Shown here: positions 1-7,911 of the stretch, one piece after another | How the letters are laid out: every line of letters begins with the position of its first letter | Position numbering within the stretch: the stretch's first letter is position 1 | Assembly (NCBI GenBank): GCA_028281005.1 | Contig: JANQKS010000073.1 | Span: 1 to 39,621, forward strand | DNA length: 39,621 nt | Source of the DNA: Pseudomonadales bacterium | Lineage (GTDB): Bacteria > Pseudomonadota > Gammaproteobacteria > Pseudomonadales > Azotimanducaceae | Reading direction: 5' to 3' | The notes under the pieces: model-generated | Told to the model about the DNA's origin: nothing | The model's database searches: none | What the model saw: the letters and a program-made list of their open reading frames with translations, nothing else | Made by a program: the position numbers and the translations under genes

Positions 1-6
1 GGAGAT

Positions 7-91
7 CGCCAGCTTTACGCTAACTGCGTCATTGCTCGTCGCAATATCCGGATATTACTCCTCACTCTTCCTTGCCAACCCAAAGCTGGCG
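7..91. repeat. Concentric palindromic intergenic element
   Basis: Non-coding DNA downstream of the oxidoreductase gene. The outer arms at 7-16 (CGCCAGCTTT) and 82-91 (AAAGCTGGCG) are perfect 10-bp inverted repeats. A perfect 14-bp palindrome (AATATCCGGATATT) lies at 43-56, almost exactly at their midpoint. A smaller hairpin, ATTGC at 31-35 with GCAAT at 41-45, competes with it. The concentric symmetry suggests a MITE-like or REP-like element, or a transcript-end structure. No coding potential is seen, and the window edge hides what lies to the left. Confidence 0.5.
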
Positions 92-125
92 AACTCTGAT
101 CCTAAGTTTTCAAGGGGTTTGAGCA

Positions 126-1052
126 CTAGCCGTTTAACGCATACAGTTCCGGCAGCAGCTTTTCGATCAGTAGCCGGGTTTGCTTAAGCATGTCTTCGGT
201 GCCGGTTGCGATCGGGCGGAAGACAAATTTGTAAACGTCTGCTTGTCTGAAACGATGCACCATCTCCATCATTTCACTCACCCCACCCACGGCAGCATAA
301 GCCGTGGGATCTTTACCCAAACGCTCGCCCATAAAGGCGTTGTACTTCGCCACTACCGGCTCGTCGTTGGTACCGAAGCGAAAGCTGAAACCGGCGCCGA
401 AATGGTCGTCGTCGATGCTGCGCCCCAATTCCGCTGCGCGGGTTTTGATGGCCGCTATCACCGGCGCAATTTCTTCCGCGGTTTCGATGCCAGCTTGCCA
501 GCCTGTACTCCATCTCGCGGTGCGTTCGATGGCTTGTTTGGAAGAACCGCCCACCCACAGTGGTAGTGGTTGCTGCACCGGTTTAGGGGCGATGGACGCG
601 TCCTTCAACTGATAGTATTCCCCTTCAAAAGTGACATGGTCCTCCTGCCACAGCCGCGCCATAATTTGTATGCCTTCATCGGTGCGTTTGCCGCGCCCCT
701 TGGTCGGGGTGCCGGTCGCCACATAGTCCATGGAGCGCGCGCTACCGATCCCAAACGCCGGCAGCAGCCGTCCCTCACTTAATATATCGATGGTGGCGCA
801 TTGTTTGGCCATCAACACCGGGTGGCGTAAGCCGAGGCTGGCAACGTTCATGCCAAACTTGAGATGTTTGCTGCCGCCGGCCAGGGCTGCCATGACGCTC
901 ATGGTTTCGAGGTTGGGTGTGGCGTCGATAATGCGGTCACTTTGCCACACCGAACCGAGGCCGCCGTTGTCGCATAAATCTATCCAGCTCCAAAACCCTC
1001 TGGCGTCATTGAAGGTGAAGTTGGCTATGCCGATACCGGCGCCGATGCCCAT
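126..1052 (-). CDS. LLM-class flavin-dependent oxidoreductase
   Basis: A 308-residue protein of the bacterial luciferase-like monooxygenase superfamily (TIM-barrel enzymes using FMN or F420). Visible family features are the N-terminal GIGIANFTF strand, the LKFGMNVASLGLRHPV segment, the TIDILSEGRL...GIG region, the LWQEDHVTFEGEYY stretch typical of LLM oxidoreductases, and PLPLWVGGSS near residue 170. Length is normal for the family. It starts 9 bp after the OppC-like permease gene on the same strand and is probably its last operon partner. The substrate cannot be read from sequence; the neighbouring importer may supply it, but that is inference. The gene is complete, with its stop at the left edge of the coding block. 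Confidence 0.85.
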   Translation of the reverse strand: MGIGAGIGIANFTFNDARGFWSWIDLCDNGGLGSVWQSDRIIDATPNLETMSVMAALAGGSKHLKFGMNVASLGLRHPVLMAKQCATIDILSEGRLLPAFGIGSARSMDYVATGTPTKGRGKRTDEGIQIMARLWQEDHVTFEGEYYQLKDASIAPKPVQQPLPLWVGGSSKQAIERTARWSTGWQAGIETAEEIAPVIAAIKTRAAELGRSIDDDHFGAGFSFRFGTNDEPVVAKYNAFMGERLGKDPTAYAAVGGVSEMMEMVHRFRQADVYKFVFRPIATGTEDMLKQTRLLIEKLLPELYALNG

Positions 1053-1061
1053 GTAATCTCC

Positions 1062-1907
1062 TCAGCTTGATTGACGGTGGGTGGTGCGGTTGTCCAGGTA
1101 ATCGCGCAGCCGGTCACCTAAGGTGTTAAGGCACCAAATGGTTATCGCCAGGCAGGTACCTGGGAAAACCAGCAACCATGGTGAGCTTTCCATGGTTTGG
1201 GTGCCGTCCGATACTAACACGCCCCAACTGGTGTCCGGCTCTTGTATCCCTAAACCCAAGAAGCTGATAAAAGACTCCGCCAAGATGACGCCGGGAATGG
1301 CGAGGGTGGTGTACACCACTATCGGTCCAATGACATTGGGAATCACATGTCGGCGTAAGATATGTGAGGTGGACAGCCCCATACTGCGGGCCGCTTCGAT
1401 AAACGCCGCGTTGCGTAGGCGCAAAGTCTGGCCGCGCACAATGCGCGCAAGGGTTAGCCAAGAAATAGCGCCTAACGCCCCGAATAGTAAATACTGGTTA
1501 CGCCCAAACATCACCACCAGCAAGATCACGATCAGGATACCCGGTAGGCAGTAGATGCCATCGACGATACGCATCATCAGTTGATCCGTGCGCCCGCCAA
1601 TTAAACCCGCCGCGGCGCCCCAGGGAATCCCGATACACAGGCTCACAGTGACTGCGATGATGGCCACCGTAAAAGACACTCTGGCGCCTTCCATGGTGCG
1701 CACAAATAGATCCCGTCCGACCAGGTCGGTACCAAACCAGTGGCTGGCGGAAGGTGGTGCTTCAAGCGCCTCCCAGTCCATGGCTTCACCATCCCACGGA
1801 CTGATGATTGGACCAAACACAGCCGCAAGCACCACGCTTAACAGCAGCGCGCTGGCAAACATCACCAGCTTCGACGACCTGACAAAATCCAATGCGGTGT
1901 TAAGCAC
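1062..1907 (-). CDS. ABC peptide/solute importer permease, OppC/DppC type
   Basis: An inner-membrane permease of the DppC/OppC family (281 aa). It has an N-terminal transmembrane segment (residues about 14-34), the HWFGTDLVGRDLF motif characteristic of OppC-type subunits, several further hydrophobic helices and the cytoplasmic EAA loop EAARSMGLSTSHILRRHVIP, which docks onto the ATPase. The start overlaps the end of the upstream oppB-like gene by 8 bp, implying translational coupling. It would form a heterodimer with that OppB-like subunit. No OppD/OppF ATPase gene lies in the window, so the energising subunit must be encoded elsewhere. Whether the substrate is a peptide, nickel or another small solute is not determined. 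Confidence 0.92.
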   Translation of the reverse strand: MLNTALDFVRSSKLVMFASALLLSVVLAAVFGPIISPWDGEAMDWEALEAPPSASHWFGTDLVGRDLFVRTMEGARVSFTVAIIAVTVSLCIGIPWGAAAGLIGGRTDQLMMRIVDGIYCLPGILIVILLVVMFGRNQYLLFGALGAISWLTLARIVRGQTLRLRNAAFIEAARSMGLSTSHILRRHVIPNVIGPIVVYTTLAIPGVILAESFISFLGLGIQEPDTSWGVLVSDGTQTMESSPWLLVFPGTCLAITIWCLNTLGDRLRDYLDNRTTHRQSS

Positions 1908-2826
1908 GGCTGGCCACGCGGATGCGGGGGTCGATGATGCCGTAGGCGATGTCGACCAACAGATTTAGAGTGAGAATGGCAAAGGCATAGACGATGGTTA
2001 CCCCCATCACCAAGGTGTAGTCGCGATTAAGCGCGGCTTGTACGTAGTAACGGCCGATGCCGGGTAGATCGAACACCTGTTCCGCCACCACGGTGCCGGT
2101 CAGCAGCACCGCCACCGCGGGACCCAGGTAGGAAATCAATGGGGTGCTCGCAATCGGTAACATATGCCGATATATGATGCGCGGTAACGGTAATCCCTTG
2201 GAGTGCGCGGTTTTCACATGGGGCTCTAAACTCACCTCCGCCATACCACCGCGCATGATGCGTGCAATGTCTGCGGACAGCGGAATGGCCAGCGCGATGC
2301 TGGGTAGGACAAAGTGCCAGGCTGTGTCCGCCCCGCCCGCGGGAAACCAGGCGAGGCTGACGCTGAATATCAGCACCATCAAAGGCGCGGCGACGATGGT
2401 CGGGACGGCTAGATTAATGTTACTGACCGTCATTAACATGCCGTCGAACGCACTGCCCGGGCGTAAGCCGGCGGCGATGCCAATGCTCATGCCGATGACA
2501 AGTGCCATCACTAAGGCAGCTGCTCCCAGCGTTGCGCTCACCGGTAAACCGGCGGCAATCAGATCGTTGACGGAAAAGTCTTTCTGTTTAAAAGACGGCC
2601 CCAGGTCACCTTGCACCAGCCGCATGAGAAACTTGCCATACTGCACCACCAATGGCGCATCCAGGTCATAGGCTGCTTTGAGGTTGGCTTCGATCTCCGG
2701 TGGCATGCGGCGCTCGCCGTCGAAAGGTCCGCCAGGCGCGAGGCGCAGTAGGAAAAATACCACCGTGACGATGACAAAAAAGGTGATCGCCGCAAACAGC
2801 AGGCGCTTGATGACATACTGGCGCAC
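1900..2826 (-). CDS. ABC peptide/solute importer permease, OppB/DppB type
   Basis: An inner-membrane permease of the DppB/OppB family (308 aa). The N-terminus MRQYVIKRLLFAAITFFVIV is the standard first helix of this family. A periplasmic stretch with the LAPGGPFDGER motif follows, then an EAA-type coupling loop (KTAHSKGLPLPRIIYRHMLP) and the terminal VDIAYGIIDPRIR motif. It lies 10 bp after the binding-protein gene and overlaps the oppC-like gene by 8 bp, so the three genes form one operon. It is complete and of normal length. Family assignment is secure; substrate is unknown. Confidence 0.92.
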   Translation of the reverse strand: MRQYVIKRLLFAAITFFVIVTVVFFLLRLAPGGPFDGERRMPPEIEANLKAAYDLDAPLVVQYGKFLMRLVQGDLGPSFKQKDFSVNDLIAAGLPVSATLGAAALVMALVIGMSIGIAAGLRPGSAFDGMLMTVSNINLAVPTIVAAPLMVLIFSVSLAWFPAGGADTAWHFVLPSIALAIPLSADIARIMRGGMAEVSLEPHVKTAHSKGLPLPRIIYRHMLPIASTPLISYLGPAVAVLLTGTVVAEQVFDLPGIGRYYVQAALNRDYTLVMGVTIVYAFAILTLNLLVDIAYGIIDPRIRVASRA

Positions 2827-2836
2827 GCTGGCTTAA

Positions 2837-4420
2837 CTATGGTTCAAATCGCAGGTAACGCACCTGGTGGACATCGCGCAGATTTGGATACCAACCGGAC
2901 AATTGTGGTGAAACCAGGCGGCGCACGGCCGAAGTGTACAAAGGTATCACCGCATAATCGTTGACCACCAGGGCCTCGGCCTGCCGCAAACGCTGATTTC
3001 GCTCGGTCAAGGAAGCCATGGTTTGGGCGTCTCGCAGAATTTCATCAAACGCTGGTGAATTAAAGCGCCCGTAGTTGACGTTACCGATATCGGATTGCAG
3101 TAAGGTCAAATAGTGCTCGGGGTTGTTCTCACCGACCCAACCTGCCCAGGCCACATCAAAGTTCGCTTGGCGTAGCTCCGCAAAGTGATTACGCAGCTCT
3201 GCCTGCTGCAAACTGGCTTGTACCCCGAGTTGCCGCCACATGCCGGTGATCGCCAGGTTTATTTTCTTGTTTTCAACACCGTTGACATGCTTTAGGACCA
3301 GTTTAAGTGGGTTGCTGCGATTGAACCCTGCAGCTTGTAGCAGCTCACCGGCGGCTGCCAAGCGTTGAGCCGATGTTTGAGATTGATGCGGCAGCTCCAC
3401 AGCGTCGTAGCCGGCCAGCAGGGCGGGCGCAAAACTATAGGCGGGTTTGGCGCCGGAGCGCAGAACTTTGTCGGTCAGGATGGCTTGATCGATGACCAAG
3501 GACAACGCCTGCCTGACCCTAACGTCGTCGAACGGAGCTCGCTCGGTGTTAAACACCAGGTACATCATAGACAGCAGGTCTGACACCTGCAGGGCGTCGG
3601 CATAGTTTTCCCGGGCATTGTCCAACTCACCGATGGGAAACGCGCCGATGGCGTGCAACTCACCGCTACGATAGCGGTTGTAGGCGCTTTGTTCGTTGAC
3701 CACCGGGTAGTAGCGCACTTGGCTGATACCCACTTCCGCGTAGAAATGTGGGTTGCTGGCCATATTCACATAACCCTGAGGCTGCCAGTCGGTGAGTACG
3801 TAAGCCCCGTTGGATACCCAATGTTGTGGCTTTACCCAATCGTCACCGTGTTCGGCAATGATGTGCCGTGGTACCGGAAATGCGGTTGGGTATAACAAGC
3901 GTTCTAACAGATACGGGTAAGGTTGGCTCAGGGTCAACTCCAGCGTGGTGGGTGTCGGTGCGCGCACACCCAGCGCTTCCAGGGGCAGCGCCCCGCGGTT
4001 GATCGCGGGAGCGTTGTTTAGCATGTACATGAAGTAGGCGAGAGATGCCGCTGTGTTGGGATCTTGCAGGCGCCGGAAGGAATAGACAAAGTCCTCTGCA
4101 GTAAGCGGGGTACCATCGGACCACTGTAGACCTTCGCGCAGCGTAAAGGTCCACACCAGACCGTCATTTGACACTTGCCAAGACGCTGCCGCGCCGGGCA
4201 CCAACTGACCGCGAGCGTCGAAGGTGGTCAAGCCCAGGAACAGGTCGTTGAGCAGGGTCTCTTCCAACCTCAGATTGTAGCGGTGGGGATCGAGGGTCTG
4301 TGGCTCACCGGTATTGCCGATGTGCAGGACTTGCGCGCTGACAGGGGCGGTAAACAACACCCCGGCGATACACGCCAAGATCACTTTCAAGCGAAGCCAA
4401 TGGAGCCTTCTCAGATGCAT
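2837..4420 (-). CDS. Periplasmic solute-binding protein, OppA/SBP_bac_5 family
   Basis: A 527-residue extracytoplasmic binding protein of family 5. A Sec signal peptide (n-region LRRLHWLRLK, hydrophobic core VILACIAGVLFTAP, probable cleavage after VSA) precedes the mature start QVLHIGNTGEPQTLDPH, a hallmark of OppA-type proteins. The signature W-T-F-T-L-R-E-G-L-QWSDGTPLTAEDF follows near residue 90. A longer ATG-initiated frame reaches 4462, but the start at 4420 has an AGGAA ribosome-binding site and gives a clean signal peptide. It is the first gene of an operon with oppB-like, oppC-like and LLM oxidoreductase genes, and is divergent from glucokinase. No lipobox is seen, so the protein should be soluble in the periplasm. 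Confidence 0.9.
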   Translation of the reverse strand: MHLRRLHWLRLKVILACIAGVLFTAPVSAQVLHIGNTGEPQTLDPHRYNLRLEETLLNDLFLGLTTFDARGQLVPGAAASWQVSNDGLVWTFTLREGLQWSDGTPLTAEDFVYSFRRLQDPNTAASLAYFMYMLNNAPAINRGALPLEALGVRAPTPTTLELTLSQPYPYLLERLLYPTAFPVPRHIIAEHGDDWVKPQHWVSNGAYVLTDWQPQGYVNMASNPHFYAEVGISQVRYYPVVNEQSAYNRYRSGELHAIGAFPIGELDNARENYADALQVSDLLSMMYLVFNTERAPFDDVRVRQALSLVIDQAILTDKVLRSGAKPAYSFAPALLAGYDAVELPHQSQTSAQRLAAAGELLQAAGFNRSNPLKLVLKHVNGVENKKINLAITGMWRQLGVQASLQQAELRNHFAELRQANFDVAWAGWVGENNPEHYLTLLQSDIGNVNYGRFNSPAFDEILRDAQTMASLTERNQRLRQAEALVVNDYAVIPLYTSAVRRLVSPQLSGWYPNLRDVHQVRYLRFEP

Positions 4421-4445
4421 AACAATTCCTGTACAACCGCGGCCC

Positions 4446-4475
4446 ACCATACTAAAAAGCACATGAGAACTTCAA
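4446..4475 (-). promoter_or_regulatory. Candidate sigma70 promoter for the opp-like operon
   Basis: On the minus strand a TTGAAG -35-like hexamer (4475-4470) and a TATGGT -10-like hexamer (4451-4446) are separated by 18 nt. They sit about 25 bp upstream of the chosen oppA-like start. Each hexamer matches consensus at four of six positions. Position is sensible, but the call is sequence-only. Confidence 0.35.
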
Positions 4476-4540
4476 AATACGAAGATGTGGCTTACGCCAA
4501 ATGACGGCAAGTAACCAAATGACCGCCAACAACAAATGAC

Positions 4541-4570
4541 AGTAAATAACAGTAAATAACAGTAAATAAA
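4541..4570. repeat. Three tandem 10-bp repeats before glucokinase
   Basis: AGTAAATAAC occurs at 4541-4550 and 4551-4560, and AGTAAATAAA at 4561-4570. The preceding 40 bp contain looser copies of an AAATGAC/GTAA theme (CAAATGAC near 4500, 4517 and 4533). The tract is AT-rich and ends immediately before the glucokinase ribosome-binding site. It could be a slippage-prone tract or a translation enhancer; its function is unknown. Confidence 0.7.
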
Positions 4571-4583
4571 TAGGAGCACCTGC

Positions 4584-5534
4584 TTGGATTTGGTTGCAGA
4601 CATCGGTGCCACCAACGCCCGTTTTCAATACTGTCGGCAAGGCGATCTGCAGGGTCAAACAGTGACCTTACCGACGGCGGACTTTGCCGATGCGGAACAA
4701 CTGCTGCAGGCAGCCATCGCTGCGCTGGCCGGCGAAACTCCGCAGCGCGCACTGTTGGCGGTGGCTGGGCCTGCGCATCGCGTTGATCAAATTCAAATCA
4801 CCAACACGGGTCTGGTGCTGGATGCGCAGCGCTGCAGCACGGTGCTGGGCTGCACAGCCCGCCTTGCCAATGACTTTTTTGCCCTCGCACACGGGGTACC
4901 TTACTTTGCCCAACTGCATCAACTTGGCGGCGGCGCGCCCCAAGGGTCGACCAAGGCACTGCTCGGTCCGGGCACCGGTTTGGGTATGGCGACAGTCGCG
5001 CGTACCGGCGCATCTGCTGATGATTCGTGGTTGGTGATTGCTTCAGAGGGTGGGCACGCCGATCTGGCGCCGGGTACCCACCTGGAAGCGGAGTTGTGGG
5101 GTGTGTTGATGGAACATCACCATCACGTTTGTTGGGAGACGGTACTGAGCGGACAGGGTTTGGTGCGTTTGTACAAAGCCATGTGTACGGTTTGGGGTAT
5201 GCGGCCAGGAGAGCTGACACCGGCAGACATCACCGAACAAGGTCAGGACATGGCGGACCCGGTGTGTCACCAAACGCTAGAGACGTTTTGTGCTTTATTG
5301 GGTGCTGCCGCCGCCAACCTAGCGGTGACGGTGGCGGCCACGGGTGGTGTTTACATCGGCGGTGGCATCGTCACGCGTATGCTCGACTTCGTCGACGCAA
5401 GTGCCCTGCGCCGGCGGTTTGACGAGCGTGGATTGATGAGCGATTTTGTGAAGCAGATTCCCATCTTAGTGATCTTGGACCAAGAACCTGGGTTGATCGG
5501 GGCTGCGCGTTGTTTGCACGCGCGTGGGTGTTAA
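4584..5534 (+). CDS. glk: Glucokinase
   Basis: A 316-residue ATP-dependent glucokinase of the bacterial Glk family, which phosphorylates cytosolic glucose to glucose-6-phosphate. Visible motifs are the N-terminal phosphate-binding DIGATNARF, the GPGTGLGMA loop, ASEGGHADLAP, the sugar-binding ETVLSGQGLVRLY segment, and VYIGGGIVTRMLDF near the adenosine site. The C-terminus EPGLIGAARCL matches the family end. Translation starts with TTG, supported by GGAG at 4573-4576 seven nucleotides upstream; no in-frame ATG would retain DIGATN. It is divergent from the opp-like operon and convergent with the serine hydrolase. The tandem repeat tract immediately upstream may affect its expression. Confidence 0.9.
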   Translation: MDLVADIGATNARFQYCRQGDLQGQTVTLPTADFADAEQLLQAAIAALAGETPQRALLAVAGPAHRVDQIQITNTGLVLDAQRCSTVLGCTARLANDFFALAHGVPYFAQLHQLGGGAPQGSTKALLGPGTGLGMATVARTGASADDSWLVIASEGGHADLAPGTHLEAELWGVLMEHHHHVCWETVLSGQGLVRLYKAMCTVWGMRPGELTPADITEQGQDMADPVCHQTLETFCALLGAAAANLAVTVAATGGVYIGGGIVTRMLDFVDASALRRRFDERGLMSDFVKQIPILVILDQEPGLIGAARCLHARGC

Positions 5535-5581
5535 CTAATAAGTTCGCTGCGCGTGTCCTGCTCACCAAATCCGCAAGCGGT

Positions 5582-6961
5582 TTAGTCCAAGGCAGCAATC
5601 ACCGCGTTAATGAACTTATCATGCGCCCAGGTTTTGCCGTTAGGATCGACACCGGTACGCACAATCACCAACTCATGTGTGGGCACAATAGTGCTGTACT
5701 GCCCCTTGTTGCCAGCGCTGGTGTAGGTGCCTTGGGGGACGCCCGGTAGCTGGTCCAGTAACCAAAATTGGGCCCCGTAGCCGCGCTTACCGGTTTCCCG
5801 CGGCAGCGCTGGGGCCGCCGCCGCTACGTAGTCGGTCCAACCGGTGGGTAGGATTCGCTCGCTCTGCCAGACCCCGTCGTTTAAGTACAGCAAGCCGAAA
5901 CGAGCCAAGTCCCTTGCGGTGGTGTACACCTGGCTCGAGCCGATGAAGTTGCCCAGGTGATCAGTCTCCATACGCGTGTGATACATGCCAATGCGATGAA
6001 ACAGGTGGTCGTATGGGTAACGTAAGTAGCTTAAGTCATCCTCCAGAACCGCGCGTAGCCCGCGCAACAGCAGCAGCGTGTCGTTGTTGGCGTATTTCCA
6101 GCGGGAGTTCGGCGACGCTTCCAAGTGGGTGGTAGTGGCGGAGCTGATCACATCTTGCCCAGCGAAATACAACGCATTGGTGTTGGCGCCTTCGCTGTAT
6201 AGCCCGGAAGACATGTGCAAGAGATGCTCCCACGTGATGGCTTGGCGCGGATCGCCTAAATACTGCCATTCGGGAATGCGGGCAGGTTCTTGCACTGACA
6301 GTAATCCCGCGTGTTGTGCAATGCCGATCAGGGTGGCGCTTATGCTTTTGGCGGTAGACCAAGTGCGGTAACCACGGTGGATGCCAAACCCAGGCCGGTA
6401 ACGTTCACCCAGCAACTTACCTCGGTGCACGATGACCACACCAGCAGTGACTGTCTGTTCGCCGAACGTTTTGCCGTCGAAGGCTTGCTCCAGGACGGCG
6501 TGAAGGGCTTCACTGGGTTGAGGGTCGGCACGATCCCCTGTGGGGAAATCGACCTCACTTAAGTCAGGCGCCGCTGGAAAGCCGACGTACGGCAGGCGGG
6601 CAGCATCCGCCTCCCGCCAATGTGGCGGCAACAACGTACAGCCCATGCTGTCGCGATACACAGCGGTGACCTGTGTGTCATCAGGGTGGGTTGCCCGAAC
6701 CAATTGCCGTGTGTGATCAATTTGCGGTGGTGGAAGGTTAAAAGGTTGCAAATCCACCAGTTCCACTTCGAGAATGTCCTCCAGGGGACGCTGCATTAAG
6801 AAGTGTGCGGAACAGGTAAATAGGGCCTGAAAACCAGCCACTACTTCGCGGATATCGGCTGCCCCGGCGGGGCGCTGCAAGGCAGGCTGTGCGTAAGCCA
6901 CATGTCCTATGCAGATTGTCAGCAGCAGCACTGCCATTAGCGGCCCGGTTACTCGTAGCAT
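5582..6961 (-). CDS. Secreted serine hydrolase, class C beta-lactamase family
   Basis: A 459-residue protein of the beta-lactamase/transpeptidase-like superfamily (Pfam Beta-lactamase). A signal peptide (MLRVTGPLMAVLLLTICIGH, cleavage probably after VAYA) directs it to the periplasm. The nucleophile motif SxxK is Ser202-Thr-Ala-Lys205, and YxN is Tyr290-Ala-Asn292. The start at 6961 has a GAGGGAGA ribosome-binding site; the open frame extends upstream to 7105 but would invade the neighbouring crotonase gene. An N-terminal region of about 170 residues precedes the catalytic domain. Such proteins include esterases, amidohydrolases and peptidases, and true beta-lactamase activity is not implied. 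Its 3' end faces glucokinase across 47 bp. Confidence 0.88.
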   Translation of the reverse strand: MLRVTGPLMAVLLLTICIGHVAYAQPALQRPAGAADIREVVAGFQALFTCSAHFLMQRPLEDILEVELVDLQPFNLPPPQIDHTRQLVRATHPDDTQVTAVYRDSMGCTLLPPHWREADAARLPYVGFPAAPDLSEVDFPTGDRADPQPSEALHAVLEQAFDGKTFGEQTVTAGVVIVHRGKLLGERYRPGFGIHRGYRTWSTAKSISATLIGIAQHAGLLSVQEPARIPEWQYLGDPRQAITWEHLLHMSSGLYSEGANTNALYFAGQDVISSATTTHLEASPNSRWKYANNDTLLLLRGLRAVLEDDLSYLRYPYDHLFHRIGMYHTRMETDHLGNFIGSSQVYTTARDLARFGLLYLNDGVWQSERILPTGWTDYVAAAAPALPRETGKRGYGAQFWLLDQLPGVPQGTYTSAGNKGQYSTIVPTHELVIVRTGVDPNGKTWAHDKFINAVIAALD

Positions 6962-6998
6962 GTTCTCCCTCTTGTTCACCCTATGTGTGTTGTTGGCC

Positions 6999-7775
6999 TC
7001 AACCGGACTGGTGGCGGCCGCGGTTTTGGATGTCGGCGCGGCGTGCTGCCACCTTCTCCGCACTAACTTCGGCTTTGGCATGGACGCGATTGGCGGCGTC
7101 TTCAATCTGCATGCCTTCGCTTAATGTAGCCTCCCAACCGGCATCCATGATGCGTTTGATTTCATCGCGGGTGGTGCGGTCGGTGGACACAATGTCCCGT
7201 GCCAGCTGTTGGCAAACGCCGAGGAGTTCGTCGGCCGGTACGACGCGATTCACTAAACCCCAGGCGCACGCCGTCTCCGCATCCAAGTAGTTGCCGGTCA
7301 GGCTGAGTTCTTTCGCGCGATTGATGCCGATTAGCCGCGGCAGCCGCTGGGACAGACCCCAACCCGGCACTACCCCCACGCGCGCATGGGTATCGGCAAA
7401 CTTAGCTTCAGGCGATGCGAGCAAAAAATCGCACATGAGCGCTATTTCAAATCCGCCGGTGATGGCAAAGCCGTTCACCGCGCCTATGATCGGTTTGCTC
7501 ATGTTGCCCAAAACGGTGCCTAGATTGCGGCTTTCTACCGCGGCCGCTGCTTCTTTCTCCCCGCCGAGTTCTTTCAGATCCAGCCCTACAGTGAAGGCAC
7601 GGCCGGCGCCGGTCAGGACAATAGCCTCGACGTGGTCATCAGCTTCCAATTCAGCAAACACCTGAGCAATTCGGTTGCGCAATGCCATGGACAGCGCGTT
7701 AAGCGCCTCAGGACGATTGAGGGTGACGGTGGCGACGCCGTCGCGGTGTTCAACTAAGACTAATTCTTCGCTCAT
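6999..7775 (-). CDS. Enoyl-CoA hydratase/isomerase family protein (crotonase)
   Basis: A 258-residue crotonase-superfamily protein. Family motifs are the N-terminal VATVTLNRPEALNALS, the CoA-binding VLTGAGRAFTVGLDLKEL, the oxyanion-hole segment KPIIGAVNGFAITGGFEIAL, and FADTHARVGVVPGWGLSQRL. In the last, the usual second catalytic glutamate region reads RVGVVPGWG, as in many hydratase-like members without confirmed hydratase activity. C-terminal residues 230-258 are rich in Ala and Arg. It is the upstream partner of the serine hydrolase (37-bp gap) and divergent from the CHAD-like gene. It probably acts on an acyl-CoA in fatty-acid or carboxylic-acid degradation; the exact reaction is unknown. 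Confidence 0.88.
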   Translation of the reverse strand: MSEELVLVEHRDGVATVTLNRPEALNALSMALRNRIAQVFAELEADDHVEAIVLTGAGRAFTVGLDLKELGGEKEAAAAVESRNLGTVLGNMSKPIIGAVNGFAITGGFEIALMCDFLLASPEAKFADTHARVGVVPGWGLSQRLPRLIGINRAKELSLTGNYLDAETACAWGLVNRVVPADELLGVCQQLARDIVSTDRTTRDEIKRIMDAGWEATLSEGMQIEDAANRVHAKAEVSAEKVAARRADIQNRGRHQSG

Positions 7776-7817
7776 ATCTTCGCTCTTATTACGGTTGTCA
7801 ATGGATTCCTGCTGGAA

Positions 7818-7891
7818 GGCCGGATGGCTGACCCTTTACTCTGGGCCGTTAGTTGCTAGCATTTATGCATTATAGAGCCGGTCATCCGGCC
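7818..7891. repeat. 9-bp inverted repeat in a divergent promoter region
   Basis: GGCCGGATG at 7818-7826 and CATCCGGCC at 7883-7891 are perfect inverted repeats flanking an AT-richer stretch (GCATTTATGCATTATAG) between the divergent crotonase and CHAD-like genes. The right arm also forms a local hairpin (GCCGG, TCAT, CCGGC). It may be an operator or an mRNA 5' structure; no regulator gene is adjacent. Confidence 0.35.
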
Positions 7892-7911
7892 AAGTCATTG
7901 GGAGTAGACCT

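Noticed and set aside
5571-5584. Bidirectional terminator between glucokinase and the serine hydrolase (CCGCAAGCGG)
   Set aside because: The potential stem is only 4 bp with a 2-nt loop, too weak to support.
5582-6961. Antibiotic-resistance class C beta-lactamase
   Set aside because: SxxK and YxN are present, but the long N-terminal extension and overall sequence fit the broad serine-hydrolase family and not AmpC enzymes.
6962-7105. Longer N-terminus for the serine hydrolase
   Set aside because: It would overlap the crotonase coding sequence, and the internal ATG at 6961 has a strong ribosome-binding site and signal peptide.
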